Position numbers and translations under genes: made by a program. Of a stretch of DNA of 64,000 bases, positions 34,301 to 47,700 are shown one piece after another. The DNA lies in NCBI RefSeq assembly GCF_019399895.1, contig NC_091873.1:3790001-3854000 (forward strand). The letters run 5' to 3'. Positions within the stretch are counted from its first letter, which is position 1; each line of letters begins with the position of its first letter. The notes beneath the pieces were generated by a model, which did no database searches, was not told where the DNA came from, and saw only the letters and a list, made by a program, of their open reading frames with translations. Origin of the DNA: Cardiocondyla obscurior (lineage: Eukaryota > Arthropoda > Insecta > Hymenoptera > Formicidae).

Positions 34301-36483
34301 TTGCTTTTCTTTTGAAGTATTAAAATAAATTAATTTATTTTAAATTAAAAATTTTTCTAAAAAAATATCGCTAACTGTAGCTTTCGATATAGGAATGTAT
34401 CAAGCGAAATCGAAGCACGATATATGACCTAATGGCTAGTCACGGTGACAAAGATAATCTGATACGTTTGACAATAATGCATTGTAATTACGAGGAAGTG
34501 ATCCGTCAACATCTGTACAAAAATAATTACTTGGAAGCACTTAAGGTACTCAACAGTCAAAACAATAAGGACCTTTTCTATCAGTTTGCTGGAATACTGT
34601 TACAAGAATTGCCATGGCCCACGGTGGCTGTGTTGATCTCGCAAGGATCGTCACTGAAGCCGTCAAAACTTTTGCCAGCGTTGGTTTCATGCAATAGTGA
34701 CGAGAAACACGTAAGAAAAAAAAAAAATTATTATAATATTATACAAGGTAATATTGGTATTCAAGAGATATATTTTTTATAACTACGCGTGAGCAGTTTC
34801 ATTCAATATGTTTTTAATAATTTCTCCTATTTTTTTAACAGGCGAAAGAAATTATTAAATATTTGGAATTTTGCGTATATAAGCAAGGTTCGCAGGAACA
34901 AGCAATTCACAACTTCCTTTTGTCCTTGTATGCACGTTATAAGCAGAACGAAGTGATGCAATATATAAGCTCTCAAGGTGAATATCTCGTTACTTTTAAT
35001 TGTAAAAATTTAATTTTAGCTATGAATTGTGGTATATTGATAATACAATTGTTATTTAAAATGGAATTAACTATTGCTATTATTGCTAGGTCAAGATATT
35101 AGCATGGTGCATTACGATGTACATTACGCGTTGCGATTGTGTCAAGAGGTAGGCTTAACGGAAGCTTGCGTTCAATTGTCTGCTTTGCTTGGTCTTTGGA
35201 CAACAGCCGTAGATCTCGCGCTCACGATCAGCGTAGATCTTGCTAAGCAGATTGCTGCTATGCCATCTGATCACGATGACGAATTAAGGAAGAAACTGTG
35301 GTTAAAGATAGGTAATTTAGCATATTTTTTAAATCAATCATTTCTTATTATCAATTACAAATGCTTTATATAAAATTATTGTAATTAAGTTTGAATTTAG
35401 AATATATTTTTTTTAATATGCATTTTTATATATGTGCAGCGGAGCATGTCGTGCGAGAGAAAGATGATATACAACAAGCAATGGAGTTTTTGCAACACTG
35501 TGATTTAGTTAGGATAGAAGATATTTTACCTTTTTTCTCTGATTTCGTCACGATCGATCATTTCAAAGAAGCTATTTGCAATTCCTTACAGGTATTTATA
35601 TTTGTTTTTGAATTTATAAAATAAAAATTTAAATTTTATATTGAAAAATTTAAATCTACGAAATTTATTGTAACTCTATTTAATAATCTCTTTATAATTA
35701 TATATTTTTCATTAAAAAAATTACGAAAAATATCAATGTTTATTTAAAAACATTTTTTAAAAGTTTTTTTTCTTAAATATAACAGGAATATAACCAACAC
35801 ATTCAAGATCTTAAGGAGGAGATGCAAGAAGCCACGAAAGCAGCAGAGCTAATACGAAAAGACATACAAGCTTTCAGAACCAGGTGTTGATAATGTTGTT
35901 ATATATTTTTAATTGCGCCTACGTATGTTGTGTTATGAAAATTTCATTTTTAAGTTAGAATACTCATTTCTATTCTTAATTAAAAAATTATGTTTTTTAG
36001 ATGCACTTTCGTACATGCACGAGACACGTGTAATACATGCGAGGTGCAACTTTTGCTAAGACCCTTCTACGTATTTCCCTGTGGTCATAAATTTCACAGT
36101 GACTGTTTAGTAGCGGCATTAACGCCAATGCTATCTATGGATCAAAGAACAAAACTGGCAGATCTTCAGCAACAACTCACGGCCATTTCAAATCGGCCCG
36201 AAGAAACTACTTCGTTCCACCTCGTTCGAACTACGTTCTCCGTGTCGTTGTCCACGAGAGACCAGATTAAGGCCGATATTGACGACTTAGTTGCCTCAGA
36301 ATGTCTTTATTGCGGAGACCTTATGATAGAGTAAGTTTAATAGATAGTTTTAATTACAAAATTAAAAAGAAATTTAAATTGAAACTTTTTTAAATTATCA
36401 ATAATTTAATTATTTGCAGATCGATAGATAAACCTTTCATCGAGGAAGAAGATTACGAACGTGTGATGAAGGAATGGACGTGA
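31325..36483 (+). CDS. Vps18: Vacuolar protein sorting-associated protein 18 (deep orange homologue)
   Basis: 17 exons in phase give 990 residues (human 973, Drosophila dor about 1,000): 31325-31405, 31488-31671, 31810-32144, 32635-32824, 32963-33084, 33197-33412, 33496-33612, 33672-33784, 33866-33977, 34086-34268, 34393-34710, 34842-34977, 35090-35311, 35440-35591, 35786-35883, 36001-36330, 36420-36483. VPS18 is a core subunit of the HOPS and CORVET tethers that drive endosome-lysosome and autophagosome-lysosome fusion. An N-terminal beta-propeller (Pep3/Vps18 type) is followed by an alpha-solenoid with clathrin-repeat-like helices, a coiled coil (EYNQHIQDLKEEMQEATKAA) and a C-terminal RING with C870, C873, the cluster CGHKFHSDC (887-895) and C961/C964. 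Head to head with EPG5. Confidence 0.97.
32145..32634 (+). other. Longest VPS18 intron
   Basis: 490 bp of AT-rich sequence with no feature beyond the splice sites (CAG|GTATTA donor, TTTTAG acceptor). Confidence 0.75.
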
Positions 36484-36541
36484 TGAGATTGTCCAGCAGA
36501 AAATGTGATAAAACACACTTAATTCTCTTTTCTTTTTTTTA

Positions 36542-36547
36542 AATAAA
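36542..36547 (+). terminator. Poly(A) signal for VPS18
   Basis: AATAAA 58 bases after the VPS18 stop. Confidence 0.7.
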
Positions 36548-36584
36548 AAAATTAATTGCTGCCCATATATAGATGTGTACATTA

Positions 36585-36843
36585 AAAAGCAGGTATGGCA
36601 TTCGCTGCGGCGACGGCGGCTGGCGTAGGTGACTTCTCCCTCGATCATCCCCTCTCTCGGTCACCGAGTACGGGGGAAGTAGTAGTGGGGCACTGGAGCG
36701 CGTTCCTCAGTCTCTCCTCATTCCTCGACGACCTGTGCTCCGCTACGTACGTGCTGCGGCGCTTTGTGTATGACTTAACGCACACCACTCTAAGGTCACG
36801 TACACTAGCCGTGTTGCCAAAAACAAGTGCCATGTCTGTCTTT
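36585..36843. mobile_element. GC-rich fold-back element downstream of VPS18
   Basis: About 240-260 bp, sharply more GC-rich than its surroundings. The ends are imperfect inverted repeats: left GCAGGTATGGCATTCGCTG, right end reversed GACAGACATGGCACTTGTT, with continued similarity through CGGCTGGCGTAGGTGAC against CGGCTAGTGTACGTGACC. A second, shorter copy lies in WRNexo intron 4. Open frames across it on both strands look accidental. It behaves like a non-autonomous DNA transposon, family unknown. Confidence 0.55.
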
Positions 36844-37492
36844 CAGTGTACACATACGTATGATAATCCGAGCTTCATCATAAATTATTTCAAAATTAAT
36901 GCTTTTTAAAGTTTTATCAATTTTTTAGAATTACAACTAGTTTCTTAAAATAATTGCATTAAAAAAGTACAATATTATACATATTAAACTTCAAATTTTT
37001 GGATCACATAATAGTAAAATTATTGTGACCTAATTTAGGATTACAATTTAGATCCTATTTGTATATGCTTATAACTTAAATCGTATTTATGTATATAAAT
37101 CGATTTTCTATTACCTTATAATAGAATAAATTTAATTTTCATTATCCAGACCTAATTGTTAAAATTAATTCGATAGCTTTAATTGACTTATTATCAAACT
37201 CGAATAATTTATTCACGTACCAAAAATAAATATATAAAATTTGAATACAACATTAAGACCTTGATCAACTCTGACGCTTTTAACATATATGTATATTATT
37301 GATAAAAATTTAATAATTATTAAATTTTTTTTAATCTTTACAGAATTAATTATTGCATAATTTAAATAATCAATATTATTAATTTTTGATCACTTTTATT
37401 ATGCTTATATAGCGATACAAATTGTTTCTTGAAAATACTTCATGATTTTTTAATGATAAATCATTACCTCGTTTAAATAGATACATTTTTGC
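36844..37492. other. Convergent intergenic spacer, VPS18 to MPG
   Basis: AT-rich sequence with nothing recognised, between two 3' ends. Confidence 0.7.
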
Positions 37493-37498
37493 TTTATT
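37493..37498 (-). terminator. Candidate poly(A) signal for MPG
   Basis: AATAAA on the minus strand about 110 bases beyond the MPG stop, the nearest canonical signal. Confidence 0.5.
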
Positions 37499-37606
37499 GT
37501 GTGATTTAAATTTATGAAGAATGTTTTTAAATGCATACCATATGAATATATCAGTCTTTTTCTTTTTATGTAAAAAGATGCAAATGCGACTTGATAAAAC
37601 GATCAG

Positions 37607-39285
37607 TTAGGAAATTTCCATTTCTGCTTTCTTATCTCTCTTACTTACGGATTTGTTGCCATAAATATAATAACGTAAGGGCTTGTTGGCCCATTCTGGA
37701 CCGCAGCTGTCGATTCCGATCCTAGCGGACTTAACGATTTTGATATCCTCTAACGCATCATCATCCTCGATCCACAGACTCTTCCACGTACAAAGAGAAT
37801 ACTTGCTATGCTGTTTATTAAGCTGATATGCTATGCAGAGCTTCGAGGGACCGTTACACACCTCGTGCGGTTTTAGATCGATTTTTTTCGTCTTTAAAGT
37901 ATTACGTTGATCAGCCATGTATTCTATACCCTCTAGGGGATCAAGGGCTCGTATCAGGACCGCGCAACCGTCACCTAAGACCTTATGAACAGTGAGATAA
38001 TGATCCTTCGAAGCTACAGGTGTAAGAATATTTTGAAAAATTTCTATACAAGTAAACTACGAAATTTCTGTACTTAAATGCAAATTTCGTATTTTTGCAT
38101 TACTAAAGTGCAATTCTAACATATTTAATAAGCGAATCTTCTTTCAAATAAAAATGTAATTCAAAATTGTAAAAACACAATATTTTTCTTTTAAACTAAC
38201 ATATTATTCTCTTTCTACATTTTTTGCCGAACAAGTTAAAGGACGGTTTTGTTCTTTGTTTTCACGTTATTTTTATATCTTTATTATTTCACAGAAGAAA
38301 AAAAAAACGTATCCCAATTTTTCACATTAAAAGTACAAAAAGTAATTAGTTTTTTTTTTGTACCTACCTTGACTAGAGATATTGAAGCAGTGGTACATGC
38401 CGTACGTCATATAAACGTAAGTAGTTCCCGGTGGCATGTACATTGGCAAGTTGCGAGGTGTAACTTTGTTCTGATAAGAATGTGATGCCTTGTCAATTGA
38501 ACCTAAATACCCCTCTGTTTCCACAATTCTACCCTTGAGTATAGTCCCATTCTCCAGATATCTTACAAGTATTTTTCCTGCAAAAGAAACACAAAATCAA
38601 TCAGTAATCAGTTTGTATGAAACAAAACAAAGTGAATAAAAAATGTACAGGATAATTTTTACATAATCGACACATTATTCAAGATTAAGCAAAAAAAAAA
38701 AAAAAAATTTAATGTAACAAATATAATAATTAAAAAAATGGAAATTTTTATATACCTAATAACCGCTGCGCTAATTCTTCACAAGGAATGTCAAAGAATT
38801 CATATTTTAATCTGCCAACAGATAATTCTTTTTCACAGAGTGTCACAGGAGGGTCTTGTAATTGAGTTAATTCAGCCTTCATCATTTGCAAATCTACAAC
38901 TGCTCTCACTTTTCCTTTATTAGGACTTGTGCTTGGTTTTAACGTTTCCTCTTCCTTTTCCTTAGTACCAACATGTGTTTCCACTTTGGGCTCTCCCCGA
39001 GTAGCTTTAGATCTTTTAGAGGATATACCAGTCTGATAACTTTTTTTAGATACATTTTCAGTATTTTGATTCCGTAAAGACTTGAGATTCAATTTTGGCC
39101 TTTCTGGTACTTCCTAATGGCAATAATACCGATGTAAAAGACATAAAACAATTGTAATTACTTAGTACATGAAATGTAAACCAACACACCGGTGCTTGGG
39201 TCTTGATCACCGTACCCACGTCATTCTTATCCTTTTCCGTTTTATCTCCCTGCTGAATCTTCGCGGCCGCTTTCGTTCGTTTCAT
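37607..39285 (-). CDS. MPG: DNA-3-methyladenine (alkyladenine) glycosylase
   Basis: Four exons: 39285-39190, 39113-38756, 38577-38368 and 37974-37607, giving 343 residues. It is a base-excision repair enzyme that flips out and removes alkylated purines and hypoxanthine. The first ~135 residues are a basic, low-complexity tail; the catalytic domain follows. RIVETEGYLG supplies the catalytic Glu (E173) and Tyr (Y175), and DKASHS the His (H184), matching human E125/Y127/H136. YVYMTYGMYHCFNISSQ carries the intercalating Tyr, and IRALDPLEG the conserved Arg. For exon 4 an upstream acceptor (exon start 38013) is also in frame and would insert 13 residues. The downstream acceptor is preferred because it joins SSQ directly to GDGCAVLIRALDPLEG as in other MPGs. 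The start ATG at 39285 is the first in frame. Confidence 0.95.
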
Positions 39286-41037
39286 CAATTTGCCTTCAGT
39301 TACAAATTCAATCGTTCCGTACGTTCCAGTATTTCGAGAATGAATTATTTCTACGCGAAACAATACGAAGTGTCGTGTTATGGTTATGTTTACAACCCGG
39401 CAGTATTCTTACTTGCGATTCTCTTCGAAAACAAATTTTACAGCTACGAAAGTTCGCGATATTCGTGACGTGTGTTCACCTCGAGCGTTAACATTTTGGA
39501 TTTTATCAGGATGGGAAAGATTTAGAAATTTTAGAACGTTACTTCGAACGAGTTCGAGCTCGAGTTGCATATTACCCGATAGTAAAGCCTCTGTTTTTAC
39601 CACTTTTAACCATTTCTATTACCATCCAGGTAATTTGCAATTCGAACTTTGCGCGGTAATCAGAGATGGTGCTGGGAGCGGATTTGGCGGGATTGGCACT
39701 CTGACTTCGACCATTTCTTTGTTTAGTCTATCCTCCTGTTTACCTCTCAATTGTTTTCGGAACCTCAGCATCGAGAAACCTCGGGCTTAACACGCGCGTG
39801 TGGTTTACTCTTGCTTTCGCTATGTCGAAGAAAACTGCTTTATATTTAATTACTTGTGCCAATAAACTTCCGATGTGCGTACGTATTTTTCACGATATTT
39901 TAAATAATTAAACATTTTCTCCTTTCTTTGAATGTAATAGTATGTATGTGTATAACGTGAACATTTTTCTGGTTTTTTCTCTCTCTCTTTCTCTGTCCTT
40001 GTACGATTTCTCATTGTCGTCTAGAGCAATACGATTCGCATGCGACGAGATTCGAGGCCGATGCAGTCGCGACACTCAGGAGATGCGTGCTTGCGCGTCC
40101 AGTGAATCGATTAGATGAAATTAACTAATGCCAAGGTCGCGCGAAATTGGCCCCGCGCGATTACTTGATAATGCGCGATTACCCGTTGTGTTTACCGGCA
40201 ATTAGCGGACTTTCCGCAATGGCGTGTTACAGAAATGCGACATGCCGGGGCAGTACACATTACTAAACCAACGATAATGTAAGTGCCAAAGCTTAGCTTG
40301 TAATTATCTTATATCAAACTTGTTTAATGAAACCAGTTCATTATAATTATGTATGGTTAACTTTTTGACCGAATTATACATATATTAATGCGTGATTTTT
40401 CTCTTGTTGCAGGGCTTTAAAATAAATTAGTAAAAATACATACCATGAGAAAGTCTATCTGATAATTTTCCATTTGAGGATAATTGAAAATATTTTGTAA
40501 GTGCTGATAATAGTCTCATATTGCTGTACGTAATAATAATTATTAATTATGAGGTTACTGTTTTGATAACGTTATCGTTGCAATTGAATTTGTTTTTAGA
40601 AAAAAAAGAAAAGAAAAAAAAATTGCATTTGTTTCTAGGGGCAAATATAACATTTCATACTTTATATTCTCAGTTGTATATTTCTAAAAATACGTCTGTG
40701 TACAAATATCATGTTTCATTATTAATACTTAATTTGCCTATAAAATAAATAAACATGCTTATTTTATCGCATAAATTCGGCATTATAAGTCATCGTTATC
40801 GTCAAATTATAGAAATAAATATTCCAATTTAAAAGCTAAACATTAGATAAAGTTAATAATTTTATTTTATTTCTAAGCTTTTAATTTATCTCTTAACGGT
40901 TTAGTTTTATAAAGAGTATCTTTTCTTTTTCCTAGAGATTTTTAAAAATAAATTTGAAATTTTCCTATAAGATCTTTTTAAGATTAACGAAATCAATATA
41001 AAGTTTTTCATTAACGTTTTTGATTACAGTAAACCGC
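39286..41037. other. Intergenic, MPG promoter side to transporter 3' end
   Basis: The open frames at 39380-39790 have no recognisable product and probably reflect the MPG promoter side. A GC-rich patch at about 40020-40260 repeats GCGCGATTAC (about 40156 and 40173) and resembles a promoter or conserved non-coding block. The rest is AT-rich. Confidence 0.5.
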
Positions 41038-41038
41038 T

Positions 41039-44000
41039 TTATTTTTTAATGGATTGCTGGATTGCCAATAAACTTTTGCCTGTTGTTTCAGGGATCAAGT
41101 AGTGCACGTAGGGTACCGCTCCGAGTACGAAAAGCCCGTAGCTCCAAAAGACGATTGCTTCTCCGACTAAATCGACGAAAGGTTGATAACATTTAACAAA
41201 CGCGAAGGACCACATGGCGTTGCTCGAAAAAACGAAAAGAGACGCCAGATTTTTAAGATTCGCCGGAAATAATTCACCCACAAGGGTACTAGGCACTGTG
41301 GCCAGGCCGCAACACACGAACAGATTAAAGGACAGCAATGACGTGATCGGTAGCCATGTCAGATTTTCCGGATCAAAATTCAAAGAGAGAAGGTAGAAGT
41401 GAAGACCAAGAGCGGTGTACGAAATGGTGACACCAGCACTGGAGAGTATCAGAAGATTCTTTCGGCCTAATCTGTCTACTAAGAAGATTGCAATAAATCC
41501 AGCGACGACCGAGGCAAAACATAGCGCCATTACTGCAATCGACGGGGTGATATTCATCTTGGTATTGGTGACGATGATCTCGGCATAAGCGTTTATTGTG
41601 CTGAATGAACTTGCTTGAACGAAAAGGATCAAGCCGAGCATGACCAAGATATTTTTCAAATTTACTGGAACACGGAAAAATTAATTTTAAAGTGTAAGTC
41701 AAAATTAATAATTATAAAAAAAAAAGAAAATAAAAATTAAAATAAATTTTTATTTAGAAATAGAGTCTGTAAAGTATAACAAATTTGTGCACCGTTTTTA
41801 AATGTTCTTAAATTAATGACCTTATTTTTTCTAAATAAAAACTTACGTTTGCGTTAAACGTTTTGAGGTTTAAAATCGATCGACGTATTAATTATGTCAC
41901 ATGGCAATCAAATAATTCACTTTTGGCGTACCTGGTAATAGGAAGTCTTTGAATTTCGTTAAAATGCTGGTGCTGGCGCCGTCAACGAAGTCCTGGAGCT
42001 CCCGCATTTCGGCCTTGACGTCAGCCTCTCGTCGGAACCACTTGAGGGATGCCTCGGCCTCGTCGATATTACCGTGAAGAGCATAATGATAGGGTGACTC
42101 AGGTATCAGGCTGAAGAGGACCATGAAGAGGATATTCGGCACGAGGCTCACATAACCGAACATCTCCATGGACAAGTAAGGGCCCATCACATTGCCCAGG
42201 AACATACCCATTGAGGCGAGGTTCACGTTCAGGGATATCTAAAGGTATGTATAACATATTAATAGCACAGCGTTCGCCACGTTATCTAATTTTGATTTAA
42301 TATTTAATATTAATTTAAATCCTTAAAAGTGGTAATTGACAGTTAGTATTGTGTCTTAAATCACAATTCGTCGTGTTCTATTGCTCTCCTTGTAATCTGT
42401 TTTAATTGTCTTGGGAAGAGATAACGAAGTTTAAATATTGAAGATATCTCGGTCGAACCGAATAGCGACCGTAACTGACCTCCTTTCCATCGCCGTGTAC
42501 TTTAATGCCCTTAATGATACAAACCTGATATATCGCTAATAAGACGTTTAAATTTCATTACAATTTATTACATCTGTTTCCAATATTAATTAAGCTGGTT
42601 TTATCTAATCTCTTATCTTAAATATCTTGGAAATTAAAGAAGAAATAACACAATTTATTAAACAAATTATTTAAAGTTGTTGAAACATCTAAAAAAGAAA
42701 TCGAAGATTTGCGATAATTTACGAAAGGAAAAGAAAATATAATTAAAAAAGATAAAAAGAAAGAAATTAAAAATTATGATTATAGACATTTCGATGAAGT
42801 ACTTAACTTTAGAGATTTCTAGACAATGCAATTATTTTGAATTTAAAAGGGCAAAATAAAAGGAATAGACTGAAGCGAAGTTAAGCTTTATGTAGGAAGC
42901 TTTGTATGAAAGAATGCGATTAAGTTAAAGTACCAGGGATCCTCGAATGGCAGGGTTGGCGATCTCGCCAAGATATAAAGACATTGCGGGCCACATGATG
43001 CCCGATCCGACACCGGAGCAAAATCTAGAAAGGTAGAGCCAAGTGACCGATGTGGCACAGATGTTCAGGATCCAGCTAGATAGTAACGGCAAGCTTGATA
43101 ACAGCAGCACCTTCTTCAGCCCGGTAGACTCTGAAGGATTGTGTCGTGGCACGTATTAGAGACACATGTCATCCTGAGAACAAGATCACCACAACTCAGA
43201 ATTTCATGTCTTTAACGACGAGAAACGTTGTCTTTCGCTTTCGTTTACATACATTGCGCTGATAAATTATTCTGTGCGAAGAATTTACGACTAAAGGGAA
43301 AGAAAATGCTTTTTCTTCAGGGGTAGAATGGGGGGGAGGGCGAGGGGTACGAACGTCTTTAGAAAATATTTAGAAAAGGATTCAAGGATTTCAAGAGTCC
43401 AGTAAAATGCTGAGGCGTTTAAAAAAAAATATGGAACGATTATTTACAGTTGCAAAATTATTATTTCGAGACAAATTTAAGTTTTCTTGAAAAAGATTTT
43501 ACTGTTTGAATCTATAAGGATATGAAGATTCGTTTAATTAGAAATTTTGAGGACGTGAGTCTGAGGATGGTGTATGGAGCTTCAGAAAACATTTTTTTTA
43601 GTTTCACTTTAATTCATTTTATATTTTGTAATTATCGAAATATGATAAATTATTTTTCATTTTCGACTATTACTGAGTCGTGGCTGGCTTGTTCTTAGAT
43701 CGCGAGTTATTGCTCATTTTCAATCAGAAGATTTAATTGCCTCAAAGTCAAATGATAGATAAATCAAGAAAGAATTACTGGACACTAAACAAAAAGCAGT
43801 AAATACCGAAAGAATTTCTCTTTTTTAAATATATATACATATAGAAGATATACATATTGCATTTATATAATTTTTTAAAATTAAAAATAGAGTAGAGTTT
43901 TAGTTAAAAAAAAAATGTAATAACAAAAATTTACATGATGAGTTTGTTTCTGCAAAATACAATTGTGTGACGCTTACCTTGACAAAAAGCACCTAAGAAA

Positions 44001-44774
44001 GCGCCGATTACGCGTCCAAGGCTTAAAAGGGACGCGACCCAAGACGCCTCGATGTCGGTCAATTTCAAAGGAACGTCTGAATCTACTGTCTCTGATGTTA
44101 ATTGCGCCAAATACGGTGAAGCCCAGCCATTTGCCAAACCAGAAACTATGGCTTCTAGGCTGACTGTTGAATAAAACAAAACGTAGGGTCTTAAAATATT
44201 TTACCAGTTATTATTATTAATAGGTACAAAAATTAAACAGTTTACGAAAACAATTTTGCTCAAGTATTTAAAAATTATATTTCAGCTGTATACAAATTGA
44301 AAAGCAATGTTCAAGCGGTCTAGATAGTTGCTAAAACTTTTTACAGCATTTGATTAATTATAGTTATTTCAACACTTCGACATCATTATTTTTTAAATCT
44401 GCGAAATCTTTTTACATACAGCAGAACCGTTGTTTTTACCAAAAAATAATATACATTATAATGCTTCCTCATTTCGCAAGAACGAATTTCAAATCAGGAA
44501 ATTGCATTTTGCTTTTAGCATTAGAACAAACGTAACAATAATAATATTATTAACATTTATCTAATTTCCAGTTAATTTAACATAGATTCGATAGTTAATT
44601 AAATTTTTCCTCTTAACTGACTTCAGACTAATTTTACCCATTATAAATACAGTTTTAATTATTATATTTTATAGAATTAATATATATAGACTTACTTGCA
44701 AAAGCAGTCAGCCATTGTGGCCAAACTACGATTTTCCTATTCTCGAGAACTTCCGGGTCTTTAGTGCAGGACAT
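41039..44774 (-). CDS. Tret1-like sugar transporter (major facilitator superfamily)
   Basis: Five exons in phase: 44774-44696, 44163-43978, 43130-42934, 42238-41932 and 41664-41039, giving 464 residues. This is the usual length for insect facilitated trehalose/glucose transporters, plasma-membrane carriers with 12 helices. Seen: a cytosolic start (MSCTKDPEVLENRK), hydrophobic helices throughout, PESPYHYALHGNIDEAEASL after helix 6, DRLGRKNLL between helices 8 and 9, and the C-terminal PETTGKSL. The first-half counterpart of the G-x-x-x-D-x-x-G-R-K loop is degenerate: FLGAFCQESTGLKKVLLL lacks the Asp and Arg. The substrate cannot be assigned; trehalose or hexose is the family expectation. AATAAA overlaps the stop. 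The introns (42239-42933, 43131-43977, 44164-44695) hold no recognised feature. Confidence 0.9.
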
Positions 44775-47700
44775 TTTCCCTCAAGATGTGCTGGATGTAA
44801 ATCGCATATTACGCGTCTAGATAGAATCCGACTGACCCTTGTAAGTTCGAGATCCTCCGTTTCCTAACGAGGAAGAAATGAGGTGAACGAATTTACATTC
44901 CGATAAGGATATGACTTATTTATAGCGTTATTGCGCCTAGCATGTGACTTGATAATTCATTCCACAAATTACATTTGACGATACGTGTATTTGCACTGGT
45001 AGAGCGATCTATAAAAAACGAACCGTCAGTACCGATTTATCGTCATTTAAATGTTCAAACTCGAGGATCTCTAAGAGAAAATGATGAGAATTGCGAAAAG
45101 TTTCGCGTTCTCCAAAGATCTCGAATTCTAAAAATCTCAAGTTTGGACGTCTTGACAATAACGTTTCGAGAATTCAAGTTTTGAAGTATTCAAAGTGCTG
45201 AGAGAGCAAGGCTTCAAAAACTTTTAAAAAGATTACGATTATTCAAAGCTTTGGAAATCTTAAATTTTGTGTTTGACTCAAATTTTTATTTTAATTTAAA
45301 AAAAAAAAAAAAAATGAGATAAAATTTTTCCAAATTTATGATTTAAAAGTACAAGATATTAAATTTTGATGCAAATTTAGAAATTTAATTATTTCAATGT
45401 TTAATTATTTGTAATTGAAAAAAACATACGAGAGCACAAAACTTTTGGTAATTGTTTTAAATATATAATGAATAATAGTAAATAACAATTAAGAGTGAGA
45501 AGAAATCGGGTCATTTTGTGTATAAAGACAGCACTGACTTTCAGTTTTGGGAAGATTCCAAGCAGCGTGCAAATACTGCATGAAAATTATAGTGGTAATT
45601 GACGGCGGTTACATTCTTATCGCGAAAACATGTCAAGCGCTTCTAGCTATTAAAAATACCGATGTTCCAACGATCTTTACAAATTTATTGCCATGACGTG
45701 AAAATAATCACGCGAGCATTTTATTTGTTTTAGGATATTCTTCTTAAAAAGAAAGTCTAATCAGTAATATTCAATATTAAAAAAAATATAATATTATACA
45801 TTTAAAATATCATCATGATTATGATTAGACTATAACTTATTTATCAGTCATTAAACCAAAATTAATATAAAAGAAACTTGTAAGTAAATTGATTTTTATT
45901 AAAAATTAAATATTGTTAGTCGATAATGACTTGGCTGGGGTGAGCTTTTGTGTTTTATGACAAATAACGTGTTTTATGACAAATAACGCGTGTTTACACA
46001 AGGTCAACGTACTACTTTGCTACAATGATACGCGGAACTGGTAATCAGTACGAATCATGCTGCATTAGGGTATTATCATCAAACAACTTCTGAAAAAAAT
46101 ATCACTGTGTTTAATTGCAAAATCTCACTCAAGAATTTGTAAATATATCAAAGTCTAAATATTTCACGCTTTTAATTTAATTTAATTTCTATTTATTGTC
46201 TCTTCTTTATTTTTACTTTAACTTTTATTGTTCTTTTTTTATTGTTTTGCGCATATCTTTAACCATTTACCGATTGCTATCAATTTTTAAATAAAATTCT
46301 AGAAATAATCAATGAAATTAAAATAATGTAATTATATACCTAAATTTATTATCAGTTTAGCAATATCAATTTAATAAGCATTTTATAATTCAGTACGATA
46401 TAATCCTCATTTATAAAATGGGCAATTAATATTTTTAATGTTTAAAAATGTTTGTATATTGAGTTTAGTATTTTTTTTTTTTTTTTTTTTTTTTATTGAT
46501 TTTACTTATTTTAGCAATTATCTTTACCTATTTTAATTAATTCATATTTTGACATTCTATCTTAACGGTATGAAATACTGTATGAGTGGTTGGATTAAAT
46601 GGTCTAGACTCTAGATTTTTCAAAACGTAGATAAACGAATAACAATTAAAATAATAAACCCGATAATTTGTTTATGAACAAAAACGTATTTTCAACATAT
46701 AATATTTAATATAAATTATAATTTTTCAGACGATTTATCATGAATTATTTTCATTAACATTTGTCGAGGGATAAAATTGTCAAACGTTATTTTTAAATTT
46801 CTAATTATTGGCAAAAGCAGCTGCAAAATCGATCGATTTCAAGAGAAAGCTCGTAACGCTTTTAATTAGTAACTACAATCGTAAATAATCTTGTTTTTTT
46901 TTTTTTAATGTTTGTCAGTTGCGAAACATAAATTCGTCGTTTGTATATCGGTGATTTCCTTGAACACGTATCTCGCGAGATTTATTCGATTGGAATTCAT
47001 CGCACGAGCAGCCTGCATAGCAACGACTACATTTCGGGACATTTTTGTGTTCCGCGATCATTTATCTCCATTTAAAGTCGTATATTTATTCACTTATATT
47101 TATACGTGCTTTGCAAACAATCCATACTTTTCAACAAAGACGGTCTATTTATAATTTTATTGGGAGGGGATACTAATCAATTGCGAATTGATTTAATTAC
47201 GGACAGGATTCTATCTTGAATTCTACCTAAAGATAAATTATTTGAAAAAAAATTTTGGATTGAAAATAATATATTATAGCACTTCGATCTGCGATGGATG
47301 ACGTGTCAAGGTGACAGGGCAGTTTTCGAATTTATTTCATCGTTATAGATTTAAATGTTATGCTATTTTACGAGTCGTCGTGCTTCGTTCAATCATATTT
47401 CTCACAATTTTCATATTGCAAGAAAACGCTTGTCGCAATTAATAATGGAAATGTTGTAAATTGCTGTATAATTATAATTTTGGATTTTCAGCTGGGCATG
47501 TATGTGAACGTGATTTTTATATATCTATAATATTTAATAACAATAATAATAATAATTATTGTTTAATATCGTAAAATATTTTAAAGTTCTAATAATTTAC
47601 ATTATTTTATTATTTCATTAGATGTAGAATATGTTCAAGTCATATAATAATTAATTACTTTGACACCATCGCTACCATGCGTCATATGTGCCACCCCTTA

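Noticed and set aside
36595..36909. Possible gene in the GC-rich island after VPS18
   Set aside because: Inverted-repeat ends and a second copy in WRNexo indicate a repeat, not a gene.
39380..39790. 136-codon plus-strand frame antisense to and upstream of MPG
   Set aside because: No recognisable domain. It sits at the MPG promoter side and is likely chance.
41373..41702. Alternative minus-strand frame with basic content
   Set aside because: A shadow frame of the transporter's last exon, which has the homologous reading.
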